A DNA stretch of 36,435 nt from Pirellulales bacterium (GTDB lineage Bacteria; Planctomycetota; Planctomycetia; Pirellulales; Lacipirellulaceae), in NCBI GenBank assembly GCA_028279215.1, contig JANQOF010000047.1, forward strand, positions 1-36,435, read 5' to 3'. The translations under genes were made by a program, and so were the position numbers. Positions within the stretch are counted from its first letter, which is position 1. Each line of letters starts with the position of its first letter. Shown in pieces: positions 1-7,675 of this stretch. Under the pieces are notes generated by a model. The model worked only from the letters and a program-made list of their open reading frames with translations. It was not told the DNA's origin and ran no database searches.

Positions 1-639
1 CTGGCCGCCTCGAAGGCTACCGGCATGCCGGTACATGGTACGGTGGGACAAAAGCACTGGAGCGTGCGTCTTTCTTCCCCCGATGCGGCGGTTCGCGACG
101 AGGCTCGTAACGATCTGCTTACGGGACTCGCCGACACGCACGCTTTGGGGGGCGACAGCATTCTGCTCGTGCCCGGTAGGGTATCCGGCAGCGACGAAAC
201 GCACGACGACGTTTGGAACCGATCGATGGAACAGATTCGATTGGTGCTTCCAACAGCAAGCAAGCTTGGCGTGCGCGTGCTCATCGAGAACGTATGGAAC
301 GGTTTCTGCGAAACTCCCGAGCAACTTCGCGACTACATCGACGAAGTCAACAGTCCGTGGGTCGGCGTGTATTTCGACATCGGTAATGTGCGCAAGTTTG
401 GCCCCAGCGAAGATTGGGTGCGCGTGCTAGGTGAGCGGATTGTGAAGTTGGACGTCAAAGATTGGGGGCAAGCGGGCGGATTTGGCAAAATCGGCGACGG
501 CGATGTCGACTGGGCAGCGGTCCGCGAAGCACTGGCCGAGATACGCTTTACCGGTTGGTGCACGGCCGAAGTCGAAGGAGGCGACCGTCAGCGACTTTCC
601 GACATTGCCTCGCGGATGAATCGAGTACTAGAGCTTTGA
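1..639 (+). CDS. Sugar phosphate isomerase/epimerase, TIM-barrel (5' partial)
   Basis: The reading frame is open from base 1, eight codons before the first ATG at 25, so the gene starts upstream of the window. The visible 212 residues form the C-terminal part of a xylose-isomerase-like TIM barrel (AP-endonuclease-2 superfamily). Visible family features are the metal-site strand LIENVWN, the strand VYFDIGNV, KLDVKDW, and a late WCTAEVEGGD segment; Glu, Asp and His side chains of this kind bind a divalent metal in the family. Proteins of this type isomerise or epimerise sugars or related polyols in the cytoplasm; hexulose-phosphate isomerase and inosose isomerase are close relatives. The substrate cannot be told. 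It lies 74 bp upstream of a Gfo/Idh/MocA oxidoreductase, a frequent partner in sugar and inositol catabolism, and probably belongs to the same operon. Confidence 0.85.
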   Translation: MAASKATGMPVHGTVGQKHWSVRLSSPDAAVRDEARNDLLTGLADTHALGGDSILLVPGRVSGSDETHDDVWNRSMEQIRLVLPTASKLGVRVLIENVWNGFCETPEQLRDYIDEVNSPWVGVYFDIGNVRKFGPSEDWVRVLGERIVKLDVKDWGQAGGFGKIGDGDVDWAAVREALAEIRFTGWCTAEVEGGDRQRLSDIASRMNRVLEL

Positions 640-697
640 GTAAGAAATCTGTAGCGACGGGGTGACGCCGGCGCCATGGACCATCAAACATTTCGTG

Positions 698-704
698 TAA
701 GGAG
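698..704 (+). promoter_or_regulatory. Shine-Dalgarno site for the 714 oxidoreductase
   Basis: TAAGGAG lies nine bases before the ATG at 714. It is one of the few strong ribosome binding sites in the window and fixes this start. Confidence 0.6.
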
Positions 705-713
705 TTCAATCAA

Positions 714-2042
714 ATGAATGGGAAGCCAGCCACTGACAGCTCGAATTCTCGACGCGACTTCCTAAAGCACTCGGCCGTCGCAAGCTCGGCTTTTGCTGCC
801 ATGAGCGTGCCAACGTTCGCCCACGCGACAGGAACTGACGAGACACTACGCGTCGGCTTGGTGGGCTCTGGCGGTCGGGGGCGCGGTGCCGCCCAGGATG
901 CACTGATGGCCGATAAGAATACACGGTTGGTGGCGATTGGCGATACCTTCATGGATCGCAACAAAGAGGCACTTGAGGACATTCGGGCCAACGAGCAGGT
1001 TGCTGATCGGGTCGACGTCACGCCCGAGACCATGTACGACGGGTTTGACAACTACAAAACGGTCATCGACTCGGTCGACGTAGTGCTGCTGGCCACACCG
1101 CCGCACTTCCGGCCCGAGCACCTGCGTTACGCGGTCGAAGCCGGAAAGCACTGCTTTGTCGAAAAGCCAGTAGCTGTCGACGCACCGGGCGTTCGCCACG
1201 TGCAAGAAACCTGCCAAATGGCCGCCGAGAAGGGTCTTTCGATCGTATCAGGGCTTTGCTGGCGCTACGACCCCGCTGTGCGGGCAACCATGGAGCAAGT
1301 TCTCGGCGAGAAATCGATCGGCGACATCGTGGCCATCGAATCGAAGTACAACACCGGTACGCTTTGGTATCGCACGCCTGACGCGTCGTATTGGGGGCCG
1401 AGCCGTATGGAGCATCAGGTCCGCAACTGGCTCTACTATACATGGCTGTCGGGCGACCACATCGCCGAACAGGCCATTCATAGCTTAGACAAGTGCGCCT
1501 GGCTGCTTGGCGATCAGGCCCCAGTCAAGGCAATGGGTATTGGTGGACGCCAACAACGAACCGATCCGAAGTGGGGACATATCTTCGATCACTTTACCGT
1601 GTTCTACGAGTTCCCTGGCGGCAAACACGTGTACTTCACCTGTCGCCAGCAAGATGGTACCGATGCGTTTGTCGACGAGCGTGTACTGGGAACCAATGGG
1701 CAGGCGGAAGTGCTGAAGAACATGGTTTTCGATAGCGATGGCAAGCGAGCCTGGCGCTATCGCGGTCCACGCCGAAGCATGTATCTCGTTGAGCACGAGG
1801 AGTTTTTCAAGAGCATCCGCGATGGCAAACCGATTGATAACAGCCACTACATGTGCAACAGCACGATGATGGCCATCATGGGGCGAATGGCTGCTTACAC
1901 AGGTAAGACGCTCACGTGGGAGCAGTGCGTCAACGACCAAAACCGTCTCGGCCCCTCCGAGTACGTGTGGGGCGACGTCCCAGAGCCACCCGTCGCTATC
2001 CCAGGTCGCACTAAACTAGGTGATCTAGCGAGCGTTTATTGA
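714..2042 (+). CDS. Gfo/Idh/MocA family oxidoreductase with Tat signal
   Basis: This 442-residue protein starts with a twin-arginine export signal (SRRDFLK at residues 12-18, then an Ala/Ser-rich hydrophobic stretch ending near AHA at 38), so it should be exported folded with its cofactor. A Rossmann dinucleotide-binding motif (GLVGSGGRGRG, about 48-58) follows, then the family signature EKP at 150-152, which carries a catalytic Lys. The C-terminal half is the alpha/beta substrate domain. Members oxidise or reduce sugars, inositols or glycosides with NAD(P). Tat-exported Gfo/Idh/MocA proteins are highly expanded in Planctomycetes. The start is supported by TAAGGAG at 698. The next gene begins nine bases after the stop, so 714-5206 reads as one operon. 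Family assignment is firm; the substrate is unknown. Confidence 0.93.
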   Translation: MNGKPATDSSNSRRDFLKHSAVASSAFAAMSVPTFAHATGTDETLRVGLVGSGGRGRGAAQDALMADKNTRLVAIGDTFMDRNKEALEDIRANEQVADRVDVTPETMYDGFDNYKTVIDSVDVVLLATPPHFRPEHLRYAVEAGKHCFVEKPVAVDAPGVRHVQETCQMAAEKGLSIVSGLCWRYDPAVRATMEQVLGEKSIGDIVAIESKYNTGTLWYRTPDASYWGPSRMEHQVRNWLYYTWLSGDHIAEQAIHSLDKCAWLLGDQAPVKAMGIGGRQQRTDPKWGHIFDHFTVFYEFPGGKHVYFTCRQQDGTDAFVDERVLGTNGQAEVLKNMVFDSDGKRAWRYRGPRRSMYLVEHEEFFKSIRDGKPIDNSHYMCNSTMMAIMGRMAAYTGKTLTWEQCVNDQNRLGPSEYVWGDVPEPPVAIPGRTKLGDLASVY

Positions 2043-2051
2043 GAGCTTTCA

Positions 2052-3215
2052 ATGCACGAAAGAAAAACTGTCTATTCAGCGACGGCTACCTTAGTCTTTT
2101 TAAGTTTGACCGCGGTCTCTTTGGCGTCGGACGACGTGCTTGGCATTGTCGCAGATAAACCTAGTGGTGAGCGCTCGGTTGCTACCGATCAAGGCTACAT
2201 GGTGCCCTACGAGGAGACGATCCCTGGGACCAACGTCACCTTTACGATGGCGCCGGTGCCCGGTGGCGAGTACGAGTTTCAACAAGGGGATCGAACGCTT
2301 CGCGTGCAGATCGAGCCGTTTTGGATCGGCAAGACGGAGGTAACCTGGGCCGAGTATCAACGCTACATGGAAATGCAACAGGCGTTCGAGGCGTTTGACG
2401 AACTCGGGATCCGCCAGATTACCGAGGCAAACGCCGTAGACGCGATTACCGCGCCCTCTAAGCTCTATGATCCTGGCTTCACTTTCGAGAACGGAAATGC
2501 TCCGGACCAGCCGGCCGTTTCGATGACCCAGTACGCCGCAAAGCAGTACACCAAGTGGTTAAGCTTGCAAAATGGTCGGTTCTTTAGGTTGCCTTCTGAG
2601 GCGGAATGGGAATATGCGTGCCGTGCGGGAGCCGACACCTCGTACTTTTTTGGCGACGATGAGGACCAGCTTGAGGAGTACGCATGGTATGATGACATGA
2701 ACGACTTCCAAACAGGCACAGTGGCGACAAAAAGGCCCAACGCCTGGGGAATGCACGATATGCACGGCAACGCGGCCGAGTGGGTGTTGGATGCGGCCGA
2801 GCCCGGCGAGAACCAGCCCGTTGAGGGTACTGTAGTCACTGTGGAAGAGGCCATTGCCTGGCCGGAAGTAAAATACCCGTTGGTGCTCAAGGGTGGCGCT
2901 TGGGATAGTGCTGCCGATGAATGTACCGTTGCCAGCCGTATGCAGTCGCAGGAAGACCTTGAATGGAAGCGGAACGATCCCAATCGTCCCTATAGCCCGT
3001 GGTGGTTTGCGTCGTACGAAGGTCAGATGGTAGGGATGCGCGTTGTCCGGCCTCTTCACGTTCCGTCACGTGAGAAACAGGAGAGATTTTGGAAGGCCAA
3101 CGTCACTAGTACCGACAAAGCCGCCAATCGACGGATCGACAAAGAAGGTAAAGGCGAGCGCGGCCTCGTCGACCCCGAACTTCCCAAAGCCATTGAAAGT
3201 ATCGATCAACCATGA
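2052..3215 (+). CDS. Exported FGE/SUMF1-like (formylglycine-generating enzyme family) protein
   Basis: A 387-residue protein with an N-terminal signal peptide (hydrophobic residues about 9-24) and an FGE-sulfatase domain at about 60-335. Family marks are an APVPGGEYEF start, FWIGKTEVTWAEY (90-102), RLPSEAEWEYACRAG (179-193), GMHDMHGNAAEW (233-244), LKGGAWD (279-285) and the final GMRVVRP. By eye alignment to true FGEs, of the two active-site cysteines only the second is kept (Cys291); the first position is Ser286. It is therefore unlikely to be a classical sulfatase-activating oxidase and may be a binding or scaffold member, common in Planctomycetes. It sits between the Tat oxidoreductase and the NagB/PIG-L fusion; its stop overlaps the next start by four bases (ATGA), implying translational coupling. 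Confidence 0.88.
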   Translation: MHERKTVYSATATLVFLSLTAVSLASDDVLGIVADKPSGERSVATDQGYMVPYEETIPGTNVTFTMAPVPGGEYEFQQGDRTLRVQIEPFWIGKTEVTWAEYQRYMEMQQAFEAFDELGIRQITEANAVDAITAPSKLYDPGFTFENGNAPDQPAVSMTQYAAKQYTKWLSLQNGRFFRLPSEAEWEYACRAGADTSYFFGDDEDQLEEYAWYDDMNDFQTGTVATKRPNAWGMHDMHGNAAEWVLDAAEPGENQPVEGTVVTVEEAIAWPEVKYPLVLKGGAWDSAADECTVASRMQSQEDLEWKRNDPNRPYSPWWFASYEGQMVGMRVVRPLHVPSREKQERFWKANVTSTDKAANRRIDKEGKGERGLVDPELPKAIESIDQP

Positions 3216-5206
3216 GTTCCGTGTCTGAGCCTGCCACGACGAGCACTTCTGAGCCAATCCAATCTCTGATGTTCGACAACGTGCCGCTTGACGAGGTAGA
3301 GCACACCCCTTGCCGCGTGTTTCGGCACGCCACGCAGGCCAGCATGGCGGTTGCCCAGCAGATTGCCGCGCTCATTCGCACCCGCGAAGGCGAGGGGCGG
3401 CCATGCGTGCTAGGTCTGGCGACGGGTAGTACGCCCGTCGGCGTGTACAACGAACTGATCAAGATGCACACAGAGGAGGGACTTTCTTTCCGCAACGTCG
3501 TCACGTTCAACTTGGACGAGTACTTTCCGATGCAACCGCACGAGCTACAAAGCTATGTGCGATTCATGCGCGAACACTTGTTCGACCACGTCGACATCGA
3601 CCCCGCGAACGTTCATATTCCAGACGGAACACTCGACGACCGACAAGTAGAGGATTACTGCCGCAAGTACGAGCAGACGATTCGGGCCGTTGGCGGCATC
3701 GACCTACAGCTATTAGGCATCGGCCGCACTGGGCACATCGGCTTCAATGAGCCGGGCTCCGGGCGGAACAGCCGCACACGGCTCATCACCCTCGACCGCA
3801 TTACTCGTCGCGACGCCGCCAGCGACTTCTTCGGCGAAGAGAACGTCCCGCGGCGTGCCATTACCATGGGCGTTGGCACCATTCTCGACGCCCGGCAGGT
3901 GGTGATCATGGCCTTCGGAGAAGGCAAAGCGCGAATCACTGCCGAAGCGATCGAGGGTGAAGTGACCAGTTCGGTTGCCGCCAGTTTCTTGCAGGACCAC
4001 CCGAGCGCCCAGTTCTTTATAGACGAAGCGGCGGCCGAACAACTCACTCGTCGGCGCTGTCCGTGGACGCTTGGCAAGGTGAAATGGGACGAGACGCAAA
4101 CCCGCAAAGCCGTTATCTGGCTTGCTCAGCAAGTTCAGAAGCCGATCCTCAAACTCACCGAAGAGGATTACAACGAGGAAGGCTTGCAGGAACTGGTAGC
4201 CACGCGTGGTTCGGCCTACGAGATAAATCTACAAGTGTTCCGGGCGCTCCAAGGGACCATCACAGGCTGGCCAGGCGGCAAGCCTGACCACGAAAAACGC
4301 CCCGGCGACCGCTCGCAAGCGGGCGAACACATTTTCCCCAAGCGGGTGCTCATTTTCTCCCCGCACCCGGACGATGATGTCATCTCCATGGGCGGTACCC
4401 TGATTCGATTGGTCGACCAGGGCCACGAAGTGCACGTGGCGTATCAGACGTCGGGTAACATCGCTGTATTCGACGACGACGCAATTCGCTTTGCCGAGTT
4501 CGCCGCCGAGTACAACCGCCACTTCGGAATCGACCCGGCTCGCACCGGCGAACTTGAGGAGCACATCGACGAGTTTCTAAAGAACAAGCAGCCTGGGCAA
4601 GTCGACAGCCCCGAAGTGCAGTTCATCAAGGGCATCATCCGCCGTAGCGAAGCCCGCGCGGCCACTCGCTCGTGCGGCGTTCCTGGCGAACAACTGCACT
4701 TCATGGACATGCCGTTTTACGAGACGGGCCGCGTGCGCAAGAAGCCGCTAGGCGAAGAGGACATTCAAATCACGATGGACCTATTGCAGCGCGTGCAGCC
4801 GCACCAGGTATACGTGGCGGGCGACTTGTCCGACCCGCACGGAACGCATCGCACCTGCCTGAGCGCGGTGCTCAACGCCTGCATGCGAATCCAAGACGAA
4901 TCTTGGTACCAAGACTGCGCCGTTTGGTTGTATCGTGGTGCTTGGCAGGAGTGGGGCCCGCACCAAATCGAAATGTCGGTGCCGCTGAGCCCGCAGGAAC
5001 TTATGCGTAAGCGTGCGGCGATCTTCAAGCACGAGTCGCAAAAGGACAAGGCCTTGTTCCCCGGCCCCGACCCGCGCGAGTTCTGGCAACGGGCCGAAGA
5101 CCGCAACCGCTCCACCGCCCAACTATTCGACGCCTTGGGCTTGGCCGAATACGAAGCCATTGAGGGCTTCGTACGTTGGAAGGGCGATTTGGATATGGTG
5201 TTGTAG
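3212..5206 (+). CDS. Glucosamine-6-phosphate deaminase-like / PIG-L (LmbE) deacetylase fusion
   Basis: A 664-residue two-domain cytoplasmic protein. Residues about 35-300 are NagB-like: sugar-phosphate loop LATGSTPVGVYN (69-80), NLDEYFPM (100-107) with Asp102 as the probable general base, GRTGHIGFNEP (171-181) with the ring-opening His175 and Glu180. Residues about 376-620 are PIG-L/LmbE: SPHPDDDV (383-390) and DPHGTH (541-546) supply the zinc ligands of an N-acetylglucosaminyl deacetylase-type site. Bacteroides has a protein of the same architecture and length annotated as NagB-like. The residue aligning with E. coli NagB Asp141 is Thr173, so the deaminase site is altered. A plausible role is deacetylation plus deamination or isomerisation of an amino sugar. 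It is translationally coupled to the FGE-like gene by an ATGA overlap and ends the operon. Confidence 0.9.
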   Translation: MSSVSEPATTSTSEPIQSLMFDNVPLDEVEHTPCRVFRHATQASMAVAQQIAALIRTREGEGRPCVLGLATGSTPVGVYNELIKMHTEEGLSFRNVVTFNLDEYFPMQPHELQSYVRFMREHLFDHVDIDPANVHIPDGTLDDRQVEDYCRKYEQTIRAVGGIDLQLLGIGRTGHIGFNEPGSGRNSRTRLITLDRITRRDAASDFFGEENVPRRAITMGVGTILDARQVVIMAFGEGKARITAEAIEGEVTSSVAASFLQDHPSAQFFIDEAAAEQLTRRRCPWTLGKVKWDETQTRKAVIWLAQQVQKPILKLTEEDYNEEGLQELVATRGSAYEINLQVFRALQGTITGWPGGKPDHEKRPGDRSQAGEHIFPKRVLIFSPHPDDDVISMGGTLIRLVDQGHEVHVAYQTSGNIAVFDDDAIRFAEFAAEYNRHFGIDPARTGELEEHIDEFLKNKQPGQVDSPEVQFIKGIIRRSEARAATRSCGVPGEQLHFMDMPFYETGRVRKKPLGEEDIQITMDLLQRVQPHQVYVAGDLSDPHGTHRTCLSAVLNACMRIQDESWYQDCAVWLYRGAWQEWGPHQIEMSVPLSPQELMRKRAAIFKHESQKDKALFPGPDPREFWQRAEDRNRSTAQLFDALGLAEYEAIEGFVRWKGDLDMVL

Positions 5207-5230
5207 GTTTGCGAGCCAATGTCGGGCACA

Positions 5231-5247
5231 CAGCACGATACGTGCTG
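5231..5247. terminator. Hairpin between convergent genes (possible bidirectional terminator)
   Basis: CAGCACG, the loop ATA, then CGTGCTG form a perfect 7-bp stem with a three-base loop inside the 66-bp gap between the convergent NagB/PIG-L and HtrA genes. No T-tract follows on either strand, so it is either a weak terminator or a 3'-end stabilising hairpin. Confidence 0.35.
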
Positions 5248-5272
5248 GCTGGCGACCACTCCAAGCGCGAAG

Positions 5273-6427
5273 TCACTTCCGTCGCGCCCGTGAAGCGGTC
5301 TGCGCATCGGCGATTCTTACGTTGAAGCGGACCACCTTGCGATCGCGGAACACCACCATGGGCACTTCGCGACCGACCTCGGTCAACCCGATGAGGCTCG
5401 AGAGGTGATCCATGTCTTCAACACGTACGCCGTTGTAGCGCAGGATGACGTCGTTTACCTGCATGTTGGCGCGTTCGGCGGGCGAGTTGGGCTCGATGGC
5501 CTTGACACGGATGCCAACTAGTCGTGAAAGCCCCAACGCCTTGGCGCGGCGTTCGTCGAATAGCGAGTCGTTGGTGATACCCAGGAAACCCTGTCGCACC
5601 TGACCGGTGGTGACCAAGTCGCGAGCCACGCGGACCACGACGTTGATCGGAATGGAGAATCCGATGCCTTCGTTGCCTCCCGAGTTGCTGGCGATCGCGG
5701 TGTTGATGCCGACCACTTCGCCCCGCAGGTTGATAAGCGGCCCTCCACTATTGCCCGGGTTGATCGCCGCGTCAGTTTGTAGGAAGTTCTGCAGCCGGAC
5801 GTCGCCATCGCCCAGATCGAGGTTGTACCGCCCTTTGGCGCTAATGATGCCCCGGGTCACACTCTGGCTCAGTCCAAATGGGCTTCCCACTGCAAGCACC
5901 TGTTCGCCAATTTCGATTTGGTTGCTATCGCCAAGCCGCGCCATGATGACATCCTCGTCAGGAATACGCATCACGGCGACGTCGGTCTTTGGGTCGCTCC
6001 AAATACGGTCGGGGTGCGTTGCATTTCCGTTGGCCATCTGCACGCGGACGTACGGCGCCGACGAATTCTTGATCACATGACGATTCGTTAGTACGAATGG
6101 CTTGCCATCGAGTTCGACAATGACGCCGGAGCCAGCTTCTTGAAGGTCGGGGCGGCCAGGAGCTTCACGCACCGGGCGAGCCTCGATGTGCACCACCGAT
6201 GGTGTGACCAGCTTGACCACTCGCTTGATGATGCCGAGTTGCCGTTCGAGGGCTGCAACGTCCCGGGCTAGCTGGTCGTATTCGCGTTGGCGACGTTCCC
6301 GAGCCGCTTCGCGTTCGCCGCTGTCGAGCACGGCAATCTGGGCGAGGCCGGTGCATGCTGGCATCGCCAAAATCGCCGACGCAGCCAGCAACATTGCGGT
6401 CGAGAGTCGGAAAGCTATGTTGGTCAC
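5273..6427 (-). CDS. HtrA/DegP-type serine protease with one PDZ domain
   Basis: The open frame reaches an ATG at 6475, but I prefer the GTG at 6427: it is preceded by GAGGG six bases upstream, gives a normal signal peptide (TNIAFRLSTAMLLAASAILA), and leaves room for the -10-like TATACT at 6492-6497. That yields 384 residues. Numbered from the upstream ATG, a charged coiled-coil stretch (about 52-82) precedes a trypsin-fold protease domain with the full triad: His133 in LTNRHVIKN, Asp165 in DPKTDVAVMRI and Ser243 in NPGNSGGPL. One PDZ domain spans about 293-388. Such proteins degrade or refold misfolded envelope proteins. It is transcribed alone; a terminator lies upstream after the DksA-like gene. 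Family assignment is firm, the start less so. Confidence 0.9.
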   Translation of the reverse strand: MTNIAFRLSTAMLLAASAILAMPACTGLAQIAVLDSGEREAARERRQREYDQLARDVAALERQLGIIKRVVKLVTPSVVHIEARPVREAPGRPDLQEAGSGVIVELDGKPFVLTNRHVIKNSSAPYVRVQMANGNATHPDRIWSDPKTDVAVMRIPDEDVIMARLGDSNQIEIGEQVLAVGSPFGLSQSVTRGIISAKGRYNLDLGDGDVRLQNFLQTDAAINPGNSGGPLINLRGEVVGINTAIASNSGGNEGIGFSIPINVVVRVARDLVTTGQVRQGFLGITNDSLFDERRAKALGLSRLVGIRVKAIEPNSPAERANMQVNDVILRYNGVRVEDMDHLSSLIGLTEVGREVPMVVFRDRKVVRFNVRIADAQTASRARRK

Positions 6428-6491
6428 GAAATCCCTCGGCAGCGCGCGAACCAGTTGCCCGTGTGTGGCAGCCATCGGCCGTCACCTGGGT

Positions 6492-6497
6492 AGTATA
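6492..6497 (-). promoter_or_regulatory. Candidate -10 element for the HtrA-type gene
   Basis: TATACT on the minus strand differs from the sigma-70 -10 consensus at one base. A start site about seven bases downstream would leave roughly 57 bases to the GTG at 6427 but only about ten to the ATG at 6475. No convincing -35 element is present. Confidence 0.3.
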
Positions 6498-6555
6498 GCC
6501 CATAGTTGCAGCCAACTAGGAATCGGTGCCGCAACGCCCGCGGAGCAAAAACCGC

Positions 6556-6589
6556 AAAAAATAAGCCGTTGACTCTCGGCCAACGGCTT
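6556..6589 (-). terminator. Rho-independent terminator of the DksA-like gene
   Basis: On the minus strand a perfect 9-bp stem (AAGCCGTTG / CAACGGCTT) with a nine-base loop is followed by one A and six Ts. It lies 41 bases after the stop of the gene at 6631-7074 and separates it from the HtrA-type gene. Confidence 0.8.
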
Positions 6590-6630
6590 CGGTGGATTTC
6601 GCAAGGTTTGCGGTTTGACAGCCCGCGCGA

Positions 6631-7074
6631 CTACTGCATTTCCAGGTCGGTAAGCGACACGTCCGCGTCGTTGAATCCGGTATCGACCACGCGGCCCCAG
6701 TCGGCGTCGCGGCGAGCGTCCAAGTTGCCTGTCTCGGCTGCGCGCTGGCATTCGATGCACATCGTAGCGTAGGGCAGCGCTTGTAGACGTGCCAGTGGGA
6801 TCTTAGCCGAGCATATCTCACAGTTTCCGTAGGTTCCTTGTCGCATGCTGTCGAGCGCTCGCTCGATGTTTGCCAACTCGCGACTTTCGACCTCTGCGAG
6901 CTGCGAACTGATTTCGTCCTGTGCGGCATCGAGTGCCGCATCGACCACGTCGCTTCCAGACTGCTCACGCAGCTGCTTCAACAGGCTCAAGTCGCCCGCG
7001 AGGGCGCGTCGTAATGCGTCGCGCCGTTTTACTAGCAGCTCGCGCATTTTTTGGATGGAATCTTTTCGTGCCAT
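6631..7074 (-). CDS. DksA/TraR-family C4 zinc-finger protein
   Basis: A 147-residue cytoplasmic protein. Residues 1-80 are helical and heptad-like (MRELLVKRRDALRRAL, then ISSQLAEVESRELANIERAL), matching the coiled coil that DksA inserts into the RNA polymerase secondary channel. A zinc finger follows, with Cys85, Cys88, Cys106 and Cys109 (CEIC-x17-CIEC) and the family-typical TYGNCEIC and RLQALPYATMCIECQ. The last ~35 residues form an acidic tail. DksA-like proteins tune rRNA, stress and starvation transcription; some family members of this size act otherwise, so the regulatory target is an inference. It is monocistronic, with a clear terminator downstream and a 600-bp non-coding region upstream. 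Confidence 0.88.
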   Translation of the reverse strand: MARKDSIQKMRELLVKRRDALRRALAGDLSLLKQLREQSGSDVVDAALDAAQDEISSQLAEVESRELANIERALDSMRQGTYGNCEICSAKIPLARLQALPYATMCIECQRAAETGNLDARRDADWGRVVDTGFNDADVSLTDLEMQ

Positions 7075-7675
7075 GGTGACTTCCTCTGTTGCCGACGGCC
7101 TCGCAGGTCAAATAGGCCTCCGCAAACCGTGTATCTCATGGTTCGGATTAGACCAAACCCTGGGTTGTGTTGGTGGAACAATCGTTACAATTTGACCGCC
7201 GGTATCCGAAGCGCCTCATGCCAGCAGTCACGGTAACTATAGTACGCATCCACCAGCGGGAAGGTTGGCCGGTTCGTGCGATTCGCTCCAGTTGGGTTGA
7301 TTTGCCTGCGCAACCGCTAAAAGTGCCACTACCGCAAGGCTTTAGCCCACAGCGGTTTTCCGTGCCTGTTCGTTACTCCCACAGCCACCTGCCCCAATGC
7401 GAACAGGACACCTTGGCATCTCGCCTTGTGCGGGACAGTTGCGCGGTCGCGGCGGATTGCAATCCGACACCTTCACAATCGGCATGTTCCATGCAAACGG
7501 ATGAGCCGGAAGGCGCCGAATGCATAAGTTCCGCTCGGTGATCGTGGAGTTTTGACCAAGGTTTACTTGCAAGCTAAATCTAAGCAGTTAGGAGAGTATC
7601 GGTCGCGAACCGCGATTGGCGGTTCGGGGCGCGGGAATCGTTCGTTCGGATCACCCTTCGGAATTGTGTGCCCCC
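7075..7675. other. 600-bp divergent intergenic region
   Basis: The region between the DksA-like gene and the FHA-domain gene holds no coding frame I can support. Small frames exist on both strands, but none has a recognisable motif. It contains an isolated -10-like TACAAT at 7186-7191 on the plus strand and TCTAAT on the minus strand (7147-7152), neither with a good -35. There is an 8-bp inverted repeat CCTGTTCG/CGAACAGG (7365-7372 and 7400-7407, 27-base loop) and a perfect 14-bp palindrome at 7453-7466. The length suggests a long leader, an operator region or a small RNA. Confidence 0.4.
7453..7466. repeat. Perfect 14-bp palindrome (possible operator)
   Basis: CGGATTGCAATCCG is self-complementary without a spacer. 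It lies about 210 bp upstream of the preferred FHA-gene start in otherwise unexplained DNA. A dimeric regulator site is one possible meaning; nothing else in the window repeats it as far as I can see. Confidence 0.35.

Noticed and set aside
7167-7541. Possible 124-residue protein upstream of the FHA gene
   Set aside because: No ribosome site or motif, and an overlapping minus-strand frame is equally open.
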